Below are positions 26,701-35,105 of a DNA stretch of 64,000 nt, one piece after another. A program made the position numbers and the translations under genes. Below the pieces are notes generated by a model that was not told the origin of the DNA, made no database searches, and saw only the letters and a program-made list of their open reading frames with translations. Source of the stretch: Xanthobacter dioxanivorans (GTDB taxonomy: Bacteria; Pseudomonadota; Alphaproteobacteria; Rhizobiales; Xanthobacteraceae). The DNA is taken from the NCBI RefSeq assembly GCF_016807805.1, contig NZ_CP063362.1, forward strand, positions 558,001-622,000, given 5' to 3'. The stretch's first letter is position 1, and the number at the start of each line of letters is the position of its first letter.

Positions 26701-29700
26701 CGGCGGCTCCGGAGGATCCGGCGCCGCCGGCGCCGGCGAAACCACGATCACCAAGCTCGGTGCGTCGCTGGCGAAGAACGGCCTGAAGGCCCTCGCAATG
26801 AAGGTGCTGCCGAAGTTTTCCGCCAAATACGGGATCAAGGCAGACATCCCGATCAAGGTCACCGGCAATGTCACCATCGGCGGAAGCGGTGGCAGCGGCG
26901 GCAACGGCAAGGCGGTCACGGTCCAAAACGAGGGTGGGATCGACACCTACGGGCAGGTGGCCGCGGCCATCTACGCGCAGTCCATCGGCGGCGGCGGCGG
27001 CGATGGCGGCGCCGCCTCGATGAGCGGCGCGTCGGTCGCCAACTCCATCAAGATGGCCAATGGTGCGAGCGGCGGGGCAGCCGGCAACGGCGGAACCGTG
27101 ACGGTGACGAACACCGCTACGGGCCGGATCCAGACGGCAGGCGACTCGTCCTTCGGCATCCTGGCCCAGTCCGTCGGCGGCGGCGGCGGCAAATCCACGC
27201 TCGGCATGGACTATTCGTCTGCCCTGCTGTCGACGCCCTCCCTCATCTCAGGGGGCAGCGCCGGGGCCCGGGGCACGGGCGGCGAGGTCACTGTGACCAA
27301 TGCCGGCGCCATCATCACGGGTGGTGCCGAAGCGCACGGCGTGATCGCGCAATCCATCGGCGGCGGCGGCGGCGTGCTGGTGCTCGACATCGCCGACCCC
27401 TACACGGTGCTGGAGCTGAAGTCGCTCACCGCCAGCGAGAAGGCGACCCTCAGGCAGTACGGGGTCGACGTCGACGCGCTCATCAAGGAGGCGGAAGCCG
27501 CGAAGAAGGCCGAAACCGCCACCGTGCAGAAGCTCTCGCTTCAGCTTGGCGCCACCGGCGGCGCCTTCGGTGATGCCGGCACCGTTACTGTCAAGCAGTC
27601 CAACACCATCTCCACGACGGGCAATGGCGCTTTCGGCATCATCGCCCAGTCCATCGGGGGTGGCGGCGGCCTGATTTCCGATGGCGGCGGCTCAAGCATC
27701 GGCACGATGGCCGTCACCGGCCGGCTCGGCGGCTCGGCGAACAGCTCCGGCAATGGCGGGCTCGTGGCCATTGAACTCGGCACCGGCAGCATCACCACCA
27801 CCGGCAAGGGCGCTGTTGGCATCTTCGCCCAGTCCATCGGTGGCGGCGGCGGCTATACGGGCGCGCTCGACACGACAGCTGCCACCTACGACAAGCTCCT
27901 CGCGCAGAAAGATCCTTCCACCGGCGTCAGCGGCGGCGTCCTCATCAAGATGGCCGATCCCTCCAGCTCCGTGACCATCTCCACGACAGGCAAGAACGCG
28001 CATGGCGTGTTCGCGCAGGCGATCGGTGGCGGCGGCGGGGCCATCGCCACCGAGGAGGGCATCGTGCTGCCGTCCGCCATCGGGACCACCGATGGGCGGA
28101 CCCCCGATAGGCAGGGGGGCGGGCTGATCGAGATCGCTCTAAAGGGCAGCGTGACGGCCACGGGCGACGGAGCCATGGGCATCTACGCCCAGAGCGGCGC
28201 ACAAGGCGGTTCCGGCCGGGTGGTCCTCGGCACCGGCAAGAGCATCCGCGTCCTCATGGATGGAACGCTGACCGGCGGCAGCGGCACCGGTGCCGCTCTC
28301 TTCATCGACGGCGGCGATGGCAACCACATCGAGTTCCGGCCGGGTTCCACCGTCAGCGCGCTTTCGGGCATCGCGGTGGAATCGACCTGGGGCCGGGACA
28401 CGCTGCGCAATTTCGGCACTCTCATCGGCGACGTGGACCTCGCGCTCGGCGGCACGGGCGAGGTGAACAGCTTCATCAACGAGCTGGGCGGAACCTATGT
28501 CAGCTCAACCCGCGGCATCGTCAGCGCAGGCCTGGCGGGGACCATTCAGAACGATGGTGCCTTCAACATCGGTGGCACCAACAGCTTCGCCACGGCTACC
28601 GTCACGGGCGGCTATGTTCAGTCCGCCACCGGCAGCCTGATGGTGGACGTGGAGAGCTCCGCCTCGGGCCAGCAAAGTGACCTGCTCAAGCTCACCGGGT
28701 CCGCGACGGTGGAAGGCAGCATCGACGTGCACGTGGTGAATGCGCTCAAGCCCGGCCGCTTCGGCGTGATCGAGCTGGGGAAGGGCGGTTCCGTGACGGC
28801 TGTCGCGCAGAGCGGCACATACAGCCCCATTTCCTGGTCCGTCGTGCGCGACGCCGACATGGTCTACGTCTCGCCCAATGCCGATTTCTCCGCGCCCGGG
28901 GGCGTGGATATGACCCAGAGCGAGGATCGCACCACGGCCGCCCTCCAGGGCAGATGGAACAGCGGCAGCGTCGACATGTCGGACGCGAAGCTGTTTGGTC
29001 AGCTCGCCAATGCCTCCTCCGTCCAGGACTACACGCGCTCCATCGACAGCATCACCCCGGAGGAATCCGCCAGCGTCGCCTCCGCCCAGACGCTGGGAGC
29101 CATGACATCCATGAAGATGGCCATGAGCTGCCCGATCTTCGCCGGCTCGGGCACGCTGATGGAGGAGACGAGCTGCGCCTGGGCGCGCATCACCGGCAGC
29201 TGGGTGCACCAAACGTCCAGCGCAGACGCCGGTGGCTACAGCCTGAACGGCGTGACCTACCGTCTTGGCGCCCAAAAGGAAATCTCCGATGACTGGTTTC
29301 TTGGCGTAACAGCAGGTCTCACCCAGTCGTGGCTCTCCGACGTCAGCGGATTGTCGGACACCAGCGGCGTGGCCGGAGACATCGCGGTCTCGCTGAAGCA
29401 TCAGGTGGGACCCTGGCTGTTCGCCGCATCGGGCCACTTCGGCTACGGCAGCTTCGACACGGACCGCCTGCTCGACGTGGGTCCCGCCCTATGGCGCACG
29501 CAGGGCACATCGGACGTGCTGACGGCCGCCGCCCGGCTGCGCGCCAGCTACGAGTTCGTCAATGCAGGGTGGTATCTCAAGCCGTTCGCCGACGTCGATT
29601 TCCTCTACACCGGCATGCCCGGCTACACGGAGCAGGGCGCCGGCGGCATGAGCCTGCATTTCTTCTCGGCCGATCAATGGAACGTCGCGATCAGCCCCCA

Positions 29701-30001
29701 GCTCGAGATCGGTGGGCGCATCGATCTGACGCCGGAGTTCTGGCTGCGGCCGTATGCGTCGGCGGGCGCCTCGTTCTTCGCGAACGATGGGATGGACATC
29801 GGCGTCAGCCTCGGCGCAACGCCGGGCCTGGTTCCCGACTTTTTCACGCGCACGACCATCCCTTCGGTGCTGGGCAACGTAACGGCCGGGTTGCAGCTCT
29901 TCTCCACCACGGGATACGAGCTGCGCACGGAGTACAAGGCCGATTTCGGCAACAACTACCTCGCGCAGGAAGCCAGCGTGCGTTTCGCCGTCACATTCTA
30001 A
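23795..30001 (+). CDS. Large glycine-repeat autotransporter (type Va)
   Basis: A 2068-residue outer-membrane autotransporter. The start at 23795 follows a GGGGGG ribosome site and begins a signal peptide of about 40 residues ending in PTLAQ. The passenger is built from roughly eighteen AQSIGGGGG-like repeats spaced about 65-100 residues apart, each followed by a glycine-rich loop and a beta strand such as VTVTNEGTVRT; a stacked beta-helix is likely. The last 280 or so residues (from about 1790, SCAWARITG) form the beta-barrel, ending in a terminal phenylalanine (VRFAVTF), with a nearby cysteine pair (MSCPIF, SCAWAR). No protease or lipase motif was seen; an adhesin-like surface role is inferred. 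Confidence 0.92.
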   Translation: MAKGMGRQAWARSLAERRLELCASASVLAFAVATSPTLAQTYGGTRNSLFVNPSPIHGQDAYSTGWIFKDYYQATQGADGKELNVVTNGTIRAVDPTQIIWMQSIAPALVVGSEGGHGGAGLKRDYQAFGGGAGGKVTVENNAKIGLSNKQGDKANPTALVSIYSKGGKGGNGNLYVGSPNNELYASAGRGGDGGAVTFSTSTGFVTEGNYIAGLSVSSRGGAGGDYGLLDDDALESMGYGHGGATGLVTVTIKRGADIETWGWHAPGIVVESVGGDGSSSGNGYDTRGASAGHAYANNEDRRSIIYNGGGKVTTRADDAPAILLQSIGGAGGTGGQAAVSGRGTRAGDGGNGGQIEAVQSGAVKTSGANSYGIVAQSVGGAGGKGGNGIASGGNGGNGGNGGKVGVEIRSEVSTSGANANGVVAQSIGGGRALQAFQPGDGTIVIGGGDGGESFAMWLGTGGNGGTGGTGGDVTVTNEGTVRTGGKEATGVLAQSIGGGGGGGGSALVLGAAFSVSRGGASGGGGDGGTVEVINNLGYQGVAGGVFTTGDNAAGILAQSVGGGGGSGGAAVAATASAVVSSATALGGTGGGGGNGGTVKVSGNAAVSTAGERSHGIEAMSIGGGGGDGGASYALAYSQAVHKSVPNIAVGVALGGSGGKGGNGGTVTVNTSGTVTTTGADAFGILGLSVGGGGGDGGISDARTKASGSALVDISTTVSLGGTGGDGGKGGEVKIDSSGDVSTKGDQAIGIAAYSIGGGGGAGGSAYAAGAVSGATGNVGVNVAVGGKGGGGNTGGTAKVKNAGTIETEGYGAHGIHALSVGGGGGNGGAGTVAASSSGIGIGKDKPKDGNPGGNKVQIKAVVDVGVGGAGGGGSNGGLVEVVNTATVTTRGVEARGILAQSIGGGGGVGGAGTTQGANTVQVNVSVGAKGGGASDGGDVTVKNLSSTAAITTYGDGAHGIQAQSIGGGGGSGGSGAAGAGETTITKLGASLAKNGLKALAMKVLPKFSAKYGIKADIPIKVTGNVTIGGSGGSGGNGKAVTVQNEGGIDTYGQVAAAIYAQSIGGGGGDGGAASMSGASVANSIKMANGASGGAAGNGGTVTVTNTATGRIQTAGDSSFGILAQSVGGGGGKSTLGMDYSSALLSTPSLISGGSAGARGTGGEVTVTNAGAIITGGAEAHGVIAQSIGGGGGVLVLDIADPYTVLELKSLTASEKATLRQYGVDVDALIKEAEAAKKAETATVQKLSLQLGATGGAFGDAGTVTVKQSNTISTTGNGAFGIIAQSIGGGGGLISDGGGSSIGTMAVTGRLGGSANSSGNGGLVAIELGTGSITTTGKGAVGIFAQSIGGGGGYTGALDTTAATYDKLLAQKDPSTGVSGGVLIKMADPSSSVTISTTGKNAHGVFAQAIGGGGGAIATEEGIVLPSAIGTTDGRTPDRQGGGLIEIALKGSVTATGDGAMGIYAQSGAQGGSGRVVLGTGKSIRVLMDGTLTGGSGTGAALFIDGGDGNHIEFRPGSTVSALSGIAVESTWGRDTLRNFGTLIGDVDLALGGTGEVNSFINELGGTYVSSTRGIVSAGLAGTIQNDGAFNIGGTNSFATATVTGGYVQSATGSLMVDVESSASGQQSDLLKLTGSATVEGSIDVHVVNALKPGRFGVIELGKGGSVTAVAQSGTYSPISWSVVRDADMVYVSPNADFSAPGGVDMTQSEDRTTAALQGRWNSGSVDMSDAKLFGQLANASSVQDYTRSIDSITPEESASVASAQTLGAMTSMKMAMSCPIFAGSGTLMEETSCAWARITGSWVHQTSSADAGGYSLNGVTYRLGAQKEISDDWFLGVTAGLTQSWLSDVSGLSDTSGVAGDIAVSLKHQVGPWLFAASGHFGYGSFDTDRLLDVGPALWRTQGTSDVLTAAARLRASYEFVNAGWYLKPFADVDFLYTGMPGYTEQGAGGMSLHFFSADQWNVAISPQLEIGGRIDLTPEFWLRPYASAGASFFANDGMDIGVSLGATPGLVPDFFTRTTIPSVLGNVTAGLQLFSTTGYELRTEYKADFGNNYLAQEASVRFAVTF

Positions 30002-30391
30002 CGGTGAGACATTTCGTCCACCGGAATCCCGCTCCAGCTTTAGCCGTGGAGTCGGAACGCTAGCGGGCAATGTGAGCTCCATTGGGCACTGGTGAGGTCG
30101 CACAACAATGCTAGGCTGGGATTCCTCAACGCTTGGAAGCGGACTATCCGAACTCCGCTTTCGGGTCAGACCTTCCTGTTGCCGGTCATCGCCGTTCGGC
30201 AGCGAGGTACAAAAAACCATCTGCCGCGTTATTGCGGCCGGATTTCCCTTCGCAAGGAAGCAGTCGTGTGTCGCGGCGGCGGCGTGCCCGGTCGCGATGA
30301 GCCTTGGAACCTGACTGGTCCAAGGCTCATGACCTGAGACCCTGATCCTCCTCCAGATTTAGGTAGAGTCCGTCGACCATGGAGACGGACG
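30002..30391. other. Intergenic stretch with a hairpin, no gene recognised
   Basis: About 390 bases after the autotransporter. The only structure seen is a perfect 12-bp inverted repeat (30297-30308 and 30319-30330), listed separately. A TGACCTGAGACC sequence near 30329 may be the outer end of an IS3-like remnant. Confidence 0.5.
30297..30330. repeat. Perfect 12-bp inverted repeat (hairpin)
   Basis: Arms ATGAGCCTTGGA and TCCAAGGCTCAT around a 10-base loop. No T-run follows on either side, so it is not a classic terminator. It lies just before the IS3-like remnant. Confidence 0.7.
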
Positions 30392-30537
30392 ATGCGCGCC
30401 TCACGGTTCACTGAGGAACAGATCATTGGGATGCTGAAGGAGCAGGAGGCGGCGGCGAAGACCGCTGACGTCTGCCGCAAGCACGGCATCTCCTCGGCGA
30501 CCTTATACGAGTTCAAGGCCAAGTACGCGGCATGGAC
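30392..30537 (+). pseudogene. IS3-family transposase OrfA, truncated remnant
   Basis: Starts MRASRFTEEQIIGMLKEQEA and continues VCRKHGISSATLYEFKAKY, the helix-turn-helix of an IS3-family OrfA. It is a different element from the remnant at 12917 (they differ at many positions). It ends abruptly after KAKYAAW, without zipper or OrfB. Same strand as the left-hand remnant, so the two bracket the accessory block between them. Confidence 0.85.
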
Positions 30538-30644
30538 TTTTCCGATGTCCATAAACTTGAATTACGCCCCGCTTTGGACGCGCTCCACGGCGCGACTCAA
30601 TGATAGTTGACACCTCAAATTTGATACGATCTCCAGCCGCTTGG

Positions 30645-30932
30645 TTAGATACCTTCGACTACGACAATTTCGACATGCGCCGCGCCATCCCGCGCGTCGC
30701 GGGCGATCTTGTATTCTGGCGAGTGGTAGTAGGCCTTCGCCGCCTCGAAAGAGGAGAATTCCACGAGCACGTTGCGCGCCCGTGCCGGGCCCTCAAGCCC
30801 CTCGTAGCGCCCGCCGCGCGAAAGCACCACGCCCCCGTGCGCCTTGATGGCCGCCGTGGCGAGCGGGACATAGGCCGCGTATTTTTCCGCGTCGATCACG
30901 TCGATGCGGCCGACGATGTAACCCTTCGGCAT
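30645..30932 (-). CDS. DUF1330 family small protein
   Basis: A 95-residue protein of the DUF1330 family. The pattern GYIVGRIDVIDAEKYAAYVPLA at the N-terminus, VVLSRGGRYEGLEG in the middle and YYHSPEYKIARDAR near the C-terminus is typical of this dimeric alpha-beta-barrel fold. The function is not established. It starts 60 bp after the binding-protein gene on the same strand and is likely the last gene of that run. Confidence 0.85.
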   Translation of the reverse strand: MPKGYIVGRIDVIDAEKYAAYVPLATAAIKAHGGVVLSRGGRYEGLEGPARARNVLVEFSSFEAAKAYYHSPEYKIARDARDGAAHVEIVVVEGI

Positions 30933-30992
30933 CCAAATCTCCCTTTGCTCGCATGTGCCGCCCCCGGCAGTCAGGCCGGGGGCGGCCGCACC

Positions 30993-32192
30993 TTACTTCT
31001 TCAGCAGCGGGCATGCGCTATCGGCCGTGGGGCGAAATGCCTGGTCGGCGGGGATGACCTCGCCGATGGCGAAATAGTCCCAAGGCCCCTTGGATTCGGC
31101 CGGTGTCTTGACCTTGGCGAGGCGCACGTCGCGCATCAGGCGCCCATCCGCCCGGGCCATGGCGTTCTGGGTCATGAGGTCATTGACGGGGATTTCCCGC
31201 ATCTTCGCGAGCACCGCCTGCGTCTCGGTTGTGCCCGCCGCCTTCACGGCCTTCAGATAATGGGCGACGCCGCTGTAGTTCATGGCCTGCGCCTCGGTCG
31301 GCGGGCGGCCCATGCGCTCCTTGAAGCGCTTGGCAAAGGCGCGGGTTTCATCATCCTGGTCCCAGTAGAAGACCGTGCTGATGCCGGTGCCCTGCGTCGC
31401 CTTCAGTCCCACGCTGTGAACGTCCACCAGCAGCAGCGCCATCGCCGCCGGAGTTTGCTTGGCACCGAAGATCTGGAACTCCTGGCCCTGCTTCAGCACA
31501 TTCTGCAGGTCAGACACCGCGCTGGCCACCGCGATCACCTTCGCGCCGGAGGCCTGGGCCTGGAGCAAATAGGAGCTGAAGTCGAGCGTGTTGATGGGGT
31601 GACGGACGGAGCCGATCACCTTGCCGCCGTTGGCCTCCACCACCTGCCTTGTGTCGTTCTCGAGCGCATAGCCGAAGGCGTAGTCGGCCGTGATGAAGAA
31701 CCAGGTGTCGAGCCCCGACTTAACCATCTGCGCCGGAGCGGCCTTGCTGAACTGGTAGCTATCATAGCCCCAGTGGAAGCTGTTGGGGGAGCAGGCCTTT
31801 CCGGTCAGCTCCGAAGTTGCGGCGCCAGTGGCGATGGTGATACGGTCCTTCTCCTTGGCGATGCGCTGCACCGCCAACCCCACCGCCGAATTGCCGAGAT
31901 CGACCACCAGGCGCACGTCGTCGTTGTCGAACCACTTGAGCACGGTGGCGGAACCAATGTCGGGCTTGTTCTGGTGGTCGGCATGGACCAGCTCGATCTT
32001 GCGGCCCAATACGCTGCCGCCGAAATCCTCGATGGCCATGCGGGCGCCCTCGACCGACCCCATGCCCTGGGTGTCGGCGAGCGCGCTCGACATGTCCGTG
32101 AGGACGCCGATGCGCACCGGGCCGTCGGCGGCACTGGCGCCTGCCGGAAGGCCCATCAGGCCGGCCAGCACCGCGATATGCTTCAGCTTCAT
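30993..32192 (-). CDS. ABC transporter substrate-binding protein, Liv type (orphan)
   Basis: A 399-residue periplasmic binding protein: signal peptide (KHIAVLAGLMGLPAGASAAD) and a mature start PVRIGVLTDMSS. Long stretches match the protein at 8005-9237, including HQNKPDIGS, KACSPNSFHW and the C-terminal KTPAESKGPWDY, so the two are paralogues with related ligands. No transporter membrane genes adjoin it. The neighbouring SDR, aldehyde dehydrogenase, MaoC hydratase and CoA-transferase suggest that its ligand is a carboxylic acid or aldehyde-forming compound. Confidence 0.9.
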   Translation of the reverse strand: MKLKHIAVLAGLMGLPAGASAADGPVRIGVLTDMSSALADTQGMGSVEGARMAIEDFGGSVLGRKIELVHADHQNKPDIGSATVLKWFDNDDVRLVVDLGNSAVGLAVQRIAKEKDRITIATGAATSELTGKACSPNSFHWGYDSYQFSKAAPAQMVKSGLDTWFFITADYAFGYALENDTRQVVEANGGKVIGSVRHPINTLDFSSYLLQAQASGAKVIAVASAVSDLQNVLKQGQEFQIFGAKQTPAAMALLLVDVHSVGLKATQGTGISTVFYWDQDDETRAFAKRFKERMGRPPTEAQAMNYSGVAHYLKAVKAAGTTETQAVLAKMREIPVNDLMTQNAMARADGRLMRDVRLAKVKTPAESKGPWDYFAIGEVIPADQAFRPTADSACPLLKK

Positions 32193-32234
32193 CGCTTCCT
32201 CCCTCGTTGCTTGTTTTCGGATTTTCGTGACGCG

Positions 32235-33014
32235 TCAGGCGAGCAGGCCGCCGTCCACCGGCAGGTAGGCGCCGGTGATGAAGGAGGCCTCGTCCGACAG
32301 CAGGAAGAGGGCGGCGTAGCCGACCTCCTCCGGTCGGCCGGCGCGGCCCATGGCGGTGCTCGCGCCGAACTTCTGGACCAGTTCCTCGCGGTCCATGCCC
32401 TTCGTGGCGGTCTGGTCCTTGCGATCCACGAACTCGCGCGCCATGGGGGTATCGAACGGCCCGGGGCATACCGCATTGACCCGGATGCCTTCGCGCGCAT
32501 AGCGCTTGGCGAGGCCCCGCACGAGCCCGATGACGCCCGCCTTCATGCCGGAATAAACGGGACTGAAGGTGGAGGCGGACATACCGGAGGTGGATGCGGT
32601 GAACAGGATGGAGCCGCCGCCGCGCGCCCGCAGCTCGGGAAGAGCTGCGATGGTGGAGGCGAGCTGCGATCGAATGTTCAGATCCAGCGCAAGGTCGAAG
32701 TCGTTCCAGTCCAGCCCCTCGACGGCGGCGGGACCGGGATGGCCAAGGTGGTTCCACAGAAAGTCGAGGGCGCCGAACTCAGCCACCGCCCGCGCCACGA
32801 GTCCGCTGGCGATGTCGAGGTCCCGAAGATCCGCGCCGATGGCAAACGCCGTGCCGCCCGCGGCCCGGATCTCGTCCACCACCGCCTGCGCGCCCGCCGC
32901 ATCGCGGTCGACGACGCAGACCTTCGCCCCCTCGCGGGCCAGCAGCAGCGTACCCGCGCGGCCCATGCCGGAGGCGGCGGCGGTGACGATGCCGCACTTG
33001 TCCTTCATACGCAT
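32235..33014 (-). CDS. Short-chain dehydrogenase/reductase
   Basis: A 259-residue classical SDR. The nucleotide loop is a variant (TAAASGMGRAG, residues 11-21), the serine lies in TASTSGMSAS, the catalytic pair in YSGMK (about 155-159), and the C-terminal ITGAYLPVDGG pattern is intact. The ATG at 33014 follows GGAAGGATC. The substrate is unknown. It lies upstream of the binding-protein gene and downstream of the aldehyde dehydrogenase gene on the same strand, probably in one operon. Confidence 0.88.
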   Translation of the reverse strand: MRMKDKCGIVTAAASGMGRAGTLLLAREGAKVCVVDRDAAGAQAVVDEIRAAGGTAFAIGADLRDLDIASGLVARAVAEFGALDFLWNHLGHPGPAAVEGLDWNDFDLALDLNIRSQLASTIAALPELRARGGGSILFTASTSGMSASTFSPVYSGMKAGVIGLVRGLAKRYAREGIRVNAVCPGPFDTPMAREFVDRKDQTATKGMDREELVQKFGASTAMGRAGRPEEVGYAALFLLSDEASFITGAYLPVDGGLLA

Positions 33015-33166
33015 GCTGGTGATCCTTCCCTGCAGCGACGGATCTCGGCCGTCTTGTTGGGTGTGGCGCCCACGGCGCCGTTCGCGCGTCTTGTCCCGGC
33101 ACGCGGAGGCTCTCCGCGCGGACGGGCACTGGAACGCTGGAGGCCGATGGCGGCGGCGCGGCGAGC

Positions 33167-34593
33167 CTAGGGCCGTAGCCTCACCACCGTGGTGTGGGTG
33201 TTGGTGTATTCGAGCAGCCCCTCGTGCCCGTTCTCGACGCCGATGCCGGACTGCTTGTGACCGCCGAACGCGCTCAGGGGTGAAAGGAACCGGGTCTCGT
33301 TGATCCAGACGGTGCCGCAGTCGAGCCGGGCGGCGATGGAGGCGGCAAGGTCCAGGTCGCGCGACCACACCGAGCCGCCGAGGCCGTAGATGGTGTCATT
33401 GGCGCGCTGAACGACATCATCGATGTCGCTGAACTTCAGCAGCGGCAGCAGGGGGCCGAAGGCCTCCTCCTGCACCACCGGGGAGTCCTCCGGCGGGTTG
33501 TCCACCAGGGTCGGGGGAATGAAGTAGCCGGGACGCGCGTCGTCCACCGCCCCCCCGGTGAGAAAGGTCAGCCCGGCGGACCGCGCCTCCTCGATCATCC
33601 GCCGCACGCGCTCATACTGCGGGCGGTTCTGGATCGGCCCCATCTGCGTGCCCTGTTCGGCGCCGTCACCCACCTTCACGGTGGCCGCGTAGTCCGCGAG
33701 GGCGGCGGAGAGCGGCGCGTAGATGTCTTCATGGATATACAAGCGCTTCACCGCGATGCAGATCTGCGACGCATTGGCGAAGGCCGCCCAGAACAGGTCC
33801 TTGGCAACCGCATCCACGTCCACATCCGGCAGCACAATGGCCGGATCGTTGCCGCCCAGTTCCAGGGTCACGCGCTTCAGCGTCTGCGCGGCTCCCGCCA
33901 TGATCTTGCGGCCTGTCTGCGTGGAACCTGTGAAGGCAATCTTGTCTATGCCCTCATGCGCGGTCATCCACGGGCCGAGGTCGTCGGTGCCGCTCACCAC
34001 GTTGAGCACACCGGGGGCAGGATGTCCTTGAACAGCTCGCCGATCTTGAGCGTCGTCAGCGGGGTGAAGGGCGACGGCTTGAGAACCACCGTGTTGCCGG
34101 TGAGGACGGCCGCTGCCACCTTCCAGATGGACAGGGTGATGGGGAAGTTCCAGGGCGCGATGGCGCCCACCACTCCAATGGGCACGCGCCGCGTGACGCT
34201 GCGCCGGTCCGGGGTGTTGACGGTCTCCACCTCCGGCAGGTCGAAGGCGGCATAGGTGGCGCACCAATGGGCGGCGCCGCGGACCTCGCGCTCGGCGTCG
34301 GCGTGGGGCTTGCCGTGCTCGCGGGTCAGGAGGCGCTTGAGGTCGTCTACATGATCGAGCATGGCCTCGCCCATGCGGCGCAGGGCGTCCTGGCGCTCCG
34401 CCATGGGACGCGCGCGCCATGCCGGAAAGGCCCGGCGTGCAGCCGCGACAGCCGCATCCAGCTGCGCGCGGGATGCCGCAGGCGCTTGCGCGAAAACGGT
34501 CTCGTTGGCCGGGTTCAGGACATCGAATGTGCCCGCGCCGGGAACGCCACATCCGTCTATGGTGAGGGTGAATTCGGTGTCGAAGGCGATCAT
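33167..34593 (-). pseudogene. NAD(P)-dependent aldehyde dehydrogenase, frameshifted
   Basis: The N-terminal half starts MIAFDTEFTLTIDGCG (ATG at 34593 after GGGAGGAGCC) and ends after IGELFKDILPP; the second half resumes at GVLNVVSGTDDLG in another frame. The break is at a run of five G (34013-34017, plus strand); one extra base restores 475 residues, the usual ALDH length. The nucleotide-binding region (APWNFPITLSIWK), the glutamate in LELGGNDPAIVL and the nucleophilic cysteine in ASQICIAVKR are all present. It oxidises an aldehyde to an acid; the substrate is unknown. It overlaps the MaoC gene upstream by ATGA. Confidence 0.85.
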
Positions 34594-35105
34594 CCCTGGC
34601 TCCTCCCGCCGGACTGCGAGGCCTGTGGCGCGCCTGCGAGCAGGCGCTTGGCGGTGTAGGTCATCACATTGCGATCGCTCTGGTTGAAGACTTCGATGAG
34701 CGACGTGACCACGGCGCGCCCGCTTCTGGACGTCGGCCTGACGGCCGTGACCTCGACGGTGGCCCAGATGGTGTCGCCCACGCACACCGGGGCGTGGATG
34801 CGCTGCTCCAGTTCGAGCATGGCGAGGCCAGTGCCCTGGATCATGGTCTGGAGGATGAAGCCCTCGATGAGGGTGTAGGTCAGCGCACCGGGCACGGGGC
34901 GGCCGGACATGGCGGCGCCCTCGAACGTGGCATCGATGAAGATCGCCTCCAGCATGCCCGTGACCGAGATGAAGTTGACGAGATCGGTCTCGGTTATGGT
35001 GCGGCGGAAGGTGCGGAACTTCTGTCCCACGGACAGGTCCTGCCAGACCGCACCCTGGCCGAGGGTGGGCAGGCCCTTGCCGGCGGAGGGAGGCTTGAGG
35101 GTCAC
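34590..35105 (-). CDS. MaoC-family hydratase
   Basis: A 171-residue hotdog-fold protein of the MaoC dehydratase family: RTITETDLVNFISVTGM (about residues 34-50) at the position of the active site and HAPVCVGDTIWATVEV near the middle. The usual Asp-X4-His catalytic pattern is not obvious (ISVTGMLEAIF), so catalysis is uncertain. The ATG at 35105 overlaps the CoA-transferase stop, and its own stop overlaps the aldehyde dehydrogenase start. Confidence 0.8.
   Translation of the reverse strand: MTLKPPSAGKGLPTLGQGAVWQDLSVGQKFRTFRRTITETDLVNFISVTGMLEAIFIDATFEGAAMSGRPVPGALTYTLIEGFILQTMIQGTGLAMLELEQRIHAPVCVGDTIWATVEVTAVRPTSRSGRAVVTSLIEVFNQSDRNVMTYTAKRLLAGAPQASQSGGRSQG

Noticed and set aside
25165..27573. 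An 802-codon arginine-rich plus frame inside the autotransporter
   Set aside because: A frame-shifted reading of the glycine repeats, with no start site or family match.
24700..28300. Repeats in the autotransporter considered as a CRISPR array
   Set aside because: The repeats are coding, imperfect and irregularly spaced with protein-level conservation.
30297..30330. Hairpin considered as terminator for the autotransporter
   Set aside because: It lies about 300 bp after the stop and lacks a T-run on either strand.
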